From Monosiga brevicollis MX1 (lineage: Eukaryota > Opisthokonta > Choanoflagellata > Craspedida > Salpingoecidae): DNA of 36,666 nt. The first letter of the stretch is position 1; each line of letters starts with the position of its first letter. Shown here piece after piece: positions 30,009-36,666 of the stretch. Under the pieces are notes generated by a model. The model was not told the origin of the DNA, ran no database searches, and saw only the letters and a program-made list of their open reading frames with translations. Where the stretch lies: the NCBI RefSeq assembly GCF_000002865.3, contig NW_001865061.1:547988-584653 (forward strand), read 5' to 3'. The translations under genes and the position numbers were made by a program.

Positions 30009-30613
30009 ACCCAAAACAACATTGCCCCGCCTCCCCCTAAGCTAATTTCAAAATGCAGTGCGACGTCCTTGGACCAAACCGCCGCGCGACATTTTTATTA
30101 TTTTTTTTTCTTCTTGTTGCTTGTCTCCATGACCCATCTTTAGCTGCGTGTTTGTTGCCTGTCTTTGTGTGTCCGTGTTTGTTATGTCGCATCCTGGTGT
30201 GTGTGAGCAACCCAACTTACCAGCCCAGTCTTCGGTCAACTTGATAAGGCGCGCCCATGCTCATGATCAAAACACACACACACAAGGCCCAAGGTGTCTG
30301 CTTGGCAAATCTGACCCAGAAACAACAATCGACACACAATATTTTTATTCTTTTCTTTCTTTTCTTTCTTTTCCTCTGCCTTTTCTGGGCTGCCCCTGTC
30401 CTGCTTGGGGTTCTGATCAGCAGGTCGTGAGACGCACAGTCGAGTGATATCATTCATTGATTGGGTCGGCTTGTAGCAACATAAAAAAAACAATCGAGGA
30501 ACACACGCTGAACCCTTTCGTGTCATTCCTCGTGCGTAAGTATCTTCTTGTTTAAAACAGTCGGTCTTGTCAATCCAAAAGGCACTGACGGGGCTGGTCC
30601 AAATTAGGGCTGT
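30009..30613. other. Convergent 3' region
   Basis: 600 bp between the convergent sulfotransferase and guanylate kinase genes. It is T-rich in places (30092-30120 and 30341-30372). No coding signal is seen. Confidence 0.6.
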
Positions 30614-31730
30614 TTACGCCGCGGCCTGCATTTTCTTGGCGTGCTCAATGTCAGGCATCAAACAAGCCTTGAACTTTTCGTAGGCGGCATCGAGGTCGTC
30701 GTTGACAATGACGTGATCAAACTTGCCAGGCGTAGCTCCTGGACGACAAGGACAAGTGCGTGCACATCAAGGCATGAGAAACCAGCATAGCGCCTTGGCA
30801 CGAGAGAAGCAACCGGGCGTGACGAAGCAACTGACCGTAAACCATGGCGGATTCGGCTTCGGCCAGACGCTTTTGCAGGCTTTCCTCGGTTTCCGTGTTA
30901 CGGCTGCGGAGACGCTGTTCCAGAACCTCCACGCTGGGTGGCTGCACAAACACAAAGAGGGGTTGCATGTCCAGGTTGCGGACGTTTTCGCAGCCCTGAC
31001 GTTCAATATCCAAAATGCAAATACGGTTCTGAGCCGCCACATCCTGAACATGGAGGGGGGAGGGAACGGCGAGACGGCGGGGAGAAAGAGGATCGCATTA
31101 GCGTGCGAAAGGATGTAAGAATCGTACATGGGGCGAGGAGGGTTGATTTGAGAGGGAAAAAAAAAAAACATGACATACCGAGATGGCGCGCTTGCTGGTG
31201 CCATAGAGGTTGCCGCCAAACTGAGCATGCTCCACAAACTCGTCCGAGGCAATCATTTGCTCCATCACCTCCCGCTCCGTAAAGTGGTAGTCTGCATTCA
31301 TGGACATCGAGGCAGTACAATTGAGGGTGGATCCGTGATCGTGGTGTTGAACACGGAGAAAAAGGACGCACTGGGAAAGGGGACGTACCGACACCGTCCT
31401 GCTCGCCAGTGCGAGGCTTGCGCGTGGTGTGGGAGACGCTAAGAGCGAACACGCTATTGGGTTCATCCACGAGAACATCATGAGCTGGCTTTGCCCAGGA
31501 GCAACCAGGGCCAGGACAAGGAGGTGCTTTGAGGGAATCATGAACCAACTCGGGAAATTCCTTAAATAGACGCTTAAGGAAGGTGCTCTTGCCAGCACCC
31601 GAAGGGCCTATTGATGGGGGCGCCCCATGCAAAAATGAGGTGGTGTGCTGGCGCATACCGAGGCCAGCCTGATCGTACCAGAGACGACGATGGGCCGGGG
31701 TTGGTCCTTCTTAGCGGGAGGATTGGCCAT
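30614..31730 (-). CDS. GUK1: Guanylate kinase
   Basis: Six exons, 31730-31679, 31607-31550, 31453-31389, 31291-31179, 31043-30836 and 30738-30614, join in phase to a 206-residue protein, the usual eukaryotic length. It catalyses ATP + GMP to ADP + GDP in the cytosol. The P-loop GPSGAGKST is formed across intron 1. [24 protein letters not shown] spans introns 2 and 3 and contains the GMP-binding Ser, Arg and Tyr region. [24 protein letters not shown] and a LID-type [12 protein letters not shown] follow, then [14 protein letters not shown] near the C-terminus. Each motif is intact, so the splice model is secure. Introns are 71-153 nt. Confidence 0.97.
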
Positions 31731-31779
31731 GATGGTCGTGGTGCGCACGCTCTACGCCATTGTTCGGCAATATAGCGAT

Positions 31780-31944
31780 TCAGGTCAGAAGTGAGCGAGC
31801 AAAGTGGTCATTTCCAAAAGCCGTGTCAAGCTGAATCACTGCCACAGAGGGGACGGCGGGGCAGAGACGAACGGCGCTCATGCACGAGGTGACAATGCCC
31901 ATGACGGCGGCCGGGTTGGCAAAGATACCAGCCAAAAAGCGCAT
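31780..31944 (-). other. 54-codon ORF just upstream of guanylate kinase
   Basis: The ATG at 31944 opens a frame beginning MRFLAGIFANPAAVMG and ending with TGA 49 bp before the guanylate kinase start. Its ATG sits just after a good acceptor-like CTCTTGACGCAG, so it could be an exon of an unrecognised gene or an upstream ORF in the leader. It has no known domain. Confidence 0.25.
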
Positions 31945-32074
31945 GCTGCGTCAAGAGTTGCAGTGCACAAAGGGTGTGAGGGGGGTGCTCACCAGCATGA
32001 GGCGTTGGAATAAATTCGAAGAGTATAAAAAATGCCAGCAACACGCCTGACACGAACCTTGATGTGAACGGAAG

Positions 32075-32108
32075 GGTGGTGGTGGTGGTGGTGGTGGTGG
32101 TGGTGGTA
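32075..32108. repeat. (GGT)n trinucleotide repeat
   Basis: About eleven GGT units. It reads polyproline, polyhistidine or polythreonine on the minus strand. Confidence 0.97.
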
Positions 32109-33236
32109 GGTATCTACAAACGACATCCACGGAACGGGTTTTGTGAGTGAGAAGACAGTGGTTGGTAACGACGGCCGAGCTGACGAGCCAAGACGAGGTT
32201 GGGGTGAGCGGGAGAAAGTGTGGGTGGGTCGCTGTACGTGAAGCAAGCAGAGCAAGGGACATTGACTTGGAAGAGACACTGGGTGCATGCATGAGCATGG
32301 TGGGGGTGGAAGGGCAAGGGGGAGTGAGGGAGGACAAGAATGACGGAAAGGGTCTGAGCCAACTTGGTTGGGGGGTGTGTGACACCATCGCGTGGATGAA
32401 AGGCGCGTTGGGTTGGGCCAGGACTTGTTGGCTGAAGAAGCAGGGCGCGAGGGTTTGGAACAACGGGAGAGGGGATCCAACACAAAGCGTGCAACAACGC
32501 AAGGACACTAGAAGGACGGCGATAGCGAGCGCGCGACTGCCATCGACGGGAGAAGATGATGCAGGGCACACGTGCGTCTCAACGAGGCGACACGACTCAG
32601 TGGTTATGGAAAGGAGGTGTAGAATGACAGAGATCCACAGGGAAGGCAGGCAGGGTGGTGGTGGGCAAGGAGCGCCCGGGATCCAGCACCCCTGCCATGA
32701 TCATGCCCCCCACACACACACACTGCTACACCGGCTGCCGTTTCCTCAACGAGGAGGGCTGCAATCCGTACCAGAGCTAGAAGGAGAAAGAGGGAGAGAG
32801 GTTGGGAAGGAAATTTTCAGAGAGAGAGGGATGCGATGCACAATCAAGGGCCGTTTTTGAAGGGGAATTCTTTAGCCAAACAGAGAGAGGGGATGAGGAC
32901 TGATGTTGAAGCAGAGAGTTGAACGGAAAGAGACGGAGAGCCCAACTGCTTGGCAACGAGATTCTAGTAGTCGAATGCAGTCGCCATAACCAAAATCACT
33001 GGTATTAGCGAAGTCAGTCACGATAACTTTATTGTCATGCTTTCTTTGCAACGTTCAACTTCCGTGTGCAAGTGTGAATGATTTAAGAGAGAAAAACTTG
33101 GATGAAACAATACAAAACCGATCCTCGAGTCTGAATGCCACGACGGGGCAAAAACCACCTTAAACCAATTCAAACTTCATGGTCATGCCTTTTCCATAAA
33201 CCAGGCAAGTGAACAACACACACACGCGGCGAGCGC

Positions 33237-33268
33237 CTCTCTCTCGCTCTCTCTCTCTCTCTCTCTGT
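33237..33268. repeat. (CT)n repeat
   Basis: Short CT-rich simple repeat in the intergenic region. Confidence 0.95.
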
Positions 33269-33655
33269 TCGTCTGCGCTGGTTCAAATGGCAGCGCGGTG
33301 GCGGGTACCGGTTCAGTGACCACTGAAGCCGCGTGTGCTTGTTCTTGTGTGTGTATATGTGTGTATACACATAATGGGATTCAAGAGTGGTGTGCCGCTG
33401 GTATCGATGCTCGTGGTGCTGGGGCAGGCACAGCCGTGTGTGGCGGTCTTGTGATGGGGCGCATGGGCTCGGTCAACCAGCCGGCAGCGCCGCTGCCCCG
33501 TGCCATGCGTCCTTGCTTTGCACCTGGCACCACAGCAGCGACTCCAGCAGCCCCGACTTGATGAGCGTGCATTTATTATTGTCAATGTCTCTGCCGTTCC
33601 GTCATTGTTCTTCCTCACGCTCAACCAGCCATCTTGATCAGCTCCGTTCAACTGA

Positions 33656-34445
<790 letters not shown>

Positions 34446-34829
34446 GTGCACAGAACTTGTTTTCGTTTCTTGGGCGTTTTTCTGGTAAAACGACCAGTTG
34501 ACATGGTTCACCAATGGATCTTTGATCTTTGACCTCTTTTTCCATCTGATTCCCCTGCCTTTGATCAACCTGCCACCTCTGTCTCGAGTGTCATCCTGTC
34601 ATCCTTTTCACCTTGGAAGTTGTTCTCAAGGTGCTGGACTGCTTGATGCACATACATCCATACATTCCTTTGCCTCACTGGGCGTACATGCAAAGAAAAG
34701 TGCGGCTGTGGGCCGGTTTGCCCGCCAAACTTTACATCGAACCATACAAATGCATTGGCAAAGACTCGATTATTTTTCATGTGGGAAAAGGGTGCCTCAA
34801 GACTCGTTTCGTTGAGGGCTTGCGTGCTT
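34446..34829. other. Convergent 3' region
   Basis: 384 bp between the stop of ubiquitin-L40 and the stop of the transporter gene. It is AT-richer than its neighbours and has no coding signal. Confidence 0.6.
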
Positions 34830-36666
34830 CTACTGCGCAGCCTTGGCAGACAATTGCGACACCTAGGGCACAGGTCACAAGCGGGCACAAAGAGTGAATT
34901 GTGCGCAACTGTGCCATGTCTGAGCACCGCGAAACACTTACGCTGAGACTGCGCTTGGTGTCCAAGGCTCGCGCCCGCGAGACCGAGGCACTTGCAGCAA
35001 CCGTGAGCAAAATCATGGCCCACAGCACGCCCGACTTGCCGCCCAAATACAGACAAAGCGAGACAACGGGCGCCTGTAACATGGCGCCAAGCGCGCCCAT
35101 GCCCCCAATGTAGCCTGCCACAAGCGTAATGCAATCTAAAACACAAAATCAAGCCGTCAGTCGAGGGAACATTGCACGTGGATGGGATGCGTTGGCTGGC
35201 GTGCTGAAGAAATGACCACGACACCATCAACACAACCAAGCCTTAGGGCGAGGACTCATCGTTAAACATACTCGCTTCCCGCCCCAAGTCGATGGCCATT
35301 GACGTGGAGAGGATAACATCGGTACCGCCGCTCCCACCACCCATGATGATCAAGAAGAAACAAGCCAGCACTATCCACTGCTGTGTCAAGTAGAGCAAGA
35401 GGGTTGCCACAGCTGACAGCGCCAGTGCAAAGTGACAAGCCAACACGCGCCGGCCCCGAAACATTCTGCGCGCCACATGGCAAATCCGCATGAGCACGGA
35501 GAGTCAGAGACAAGAGGACAAGAACACCCGAAAAAAAAAAAAAAAAACGCAAACACAAAAGGGGAGCTTCAAGGAGCGTGACCGCGAGGGCTGAATCTCA
35601 CGTTTGGGCGAGGTGTCCAAGCACGATCGAACCGACGAGGCCTCCAAACTCGTAAAAGCTTGAAAAATAGCCTGGTGTGAAACAGGACAAGACGGCAGCA
35701 GATGCAGAGACACGTGAGGCCAAACGCGTAGCCATGCCGGCACGAGAGGCACAAGACAACGAAAAAAAAAACGGGGTGTGCGGATTCGTCGGTCACACCT
35801 GCTTGGACAGCAGAAAAGCCCAGTTGTTGCTCAAAATACAGGGGGAGCCACATGTGGAGCGCAAAGCTGGCAAAACATGAATGAGTGAGCCATCGCCTCT
35901 CGGGAAACCAGTGGCAAACGGGGACAAAGCCCTTTATCAGACTCGAGGCAAGACACAAACCGAAGGGCATTGAGACACATGTACGCGAGGGCTAGCTCAT
36001 GGATGTGGGGCAGACGCAAGACATCGGCAATGTTGTTAATCTCCAGCGGGGCCAAGGGCTCCATGACAACAACCTCCGTCTCAATATCGCTCTCCGTGTC
36101 TGTGTTGGAGGCTGAACCTGGATCCACGGCAACGTAGCCTTCGTTGCGCGACAGGACGACCTGGCTGTTGCCAGAGTGGCTGCTACGGGGTGAGCCTCGG
36201 TGGTGGTGCAGATGGTGGTGATGATGGGGCGGTGCCGTGGGAGGTGGGCTCGAGGATCGATAGTGGGAGGGAAGCGGTGGTGTCTGTGCGCCACGAATGC
36301 CCGACGGCATGCGGAGAAGCCGGAATACCAAGAGGCTCAGTACCAGTGCCATGATGGACGGCACCGTGAAGATGTGCTGCCAGCCGAGCGTGCTTCGGAG
36401 GACGTGCGCCAACAGTGCGCCGCTTAACAAACCCACAAACGTGGATGAGCCCCACACGCCAAACTGCAAATCCTCCTTGTCCCCGTGGTGCCTAGGAGGA
36501 AGGACAGACTGGGAATGAGGGAGGCAGGGGCAAGATGGAGGGGCGCTAAATGCAAGAGCAACGAGGGCACAGGATGGTTGAATACGGACCACTTGCTGAG
36601 GGCTTGAACACAAAAGGGCATGAGCATGGCCTGGCATCCGCCGCTCAAAGTCAACAGCACGAGGTG
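34830..36666 (-). CDS. SLC37-type sugar-phosphate MFS transporter, 5' part beyond the window
   Basis: Exons 36666(partial)-36590, 36491-35961, 35866-35799, 35671-35602, 35465-35272, 35135-34942 and probably 34862-34830 join in phase. The gene runs off the window at its 5' end, so the first membrane helices are missing. Visible parts follow the SLC37 (glycerol-3-phosphate/glucose-6-phosphate antiporter) order: LSGGCQAMLMPFCVQALSKW, FGVWGSSTFVGLLSG, WQHIFTVPSI, a long cytoplasmic loop, MWLPLYFEQQLGFSAVQAG, YEFGGLVGSIVLGHL, GGGSGGTDVILSTSMAIDLG and YIGGMGALGAML. The central loop is unusual, with Pro and His runs (PPHHHHHLHHH) and acidic Ser/Thr sequence. SLC37 members exchange sugar phosphates for phosphate, usually in the ER membrane. 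The last exon could instead start at 34832; both choices give the same stop. Confidence 0.88.

Noticed and set aside
32147-32860. 238-codon plus-strand frame
   Set aside because: Sequence is G-rich and low complexity, with no domain, a His-Thr run from a CA repeat and no splice context.

Overview
The window is eukaryotic nuclear DNA. It is GC-rich and gene-dense, has short GT-AG introns (mostly about 65-380 nt) and many CA, CT/GA and GGT microsatellites. The gene set fits a choanoflagellate (Monosiga/Salpingoeca type): a RASSF1/5-type C1-RA-SARAH protein, PTB domains with a tyrosine-motif tail, a giant EGF/somatomedin-B/cohesin surface protein, and the ubiquitin-L40 fusion. The organism is inferred from this content; nothing in the sequence names it.

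Layout from left to right: (1) a RASSF-like gene, + strand, 101-2292, five exons; (2) a PTB-domain gene, - strand, 3085 to about 5689, at least seven exons, convergent with RASSF; (3) a giant type I membrane protein gene, - strand, 5941-23720, four exons, one of them 16.1 kb, about 5,725 residues; (4) a coiled-coil gene, + strand, 24922-27198, at least eight exons, possibly augmin HAUS3, divergent from the giant gene; (5) a secretory-pathway sulfotransferase, + strand, 28203-30008, four exons; (6) guanylate kinase, - strand, 30614-31730, six exons; (7) about 2 kb (31731-33736) without a confident gene; (8) ubiquitin-ribosomal protein L40, + strand, 33737-34445, two exons; (9) an SLC37-type sugar-phosphate transporter, - strand, 34830 to the window end, 5' end missing. 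The splice models were built by hand: reading-frame phase matches at every junction given, and most conserved domains run through the junctions without a break.

The centrepiece is the giant gene. Its N-terminus has a signal peptide and somatomedin-B repeats. Next comes a strict fourfold alternation of a normal EGF domain with an EGF domain that carries a cysteine-rich insertion of about 80 residues. Then come three tandem copies of a very long unit that resembles animal TMEM132 (middle/BIG2-like region plus cohesin), each ending in a cohesin, a tetrabasic RRRR site and a dockerin-like calcium-loop pair. TNFR-like cysteine repeats and a mucin-like Ser/Thr linker separate the units, and a single transmembrane helix with a tail of about 14 residues ends the protein. 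A cohesin and a dockerin in one chain with a possible furin site between them, three times over, is the most unusual system here.

The PTB gene lies 0.25 kb downstream on the same strand and has repeated Y-x-D-V and NPxY motifs. It looks like a cytoplasmic phosphotyrosine adaptor, or possibly a separated intracellular part of a receptor. The sulfotransferase enters the secretory pathway and could in principle modify such surface proteins, but no functional link is shown. The other genes are housekeeping or signalling genes with no evident common pathway.
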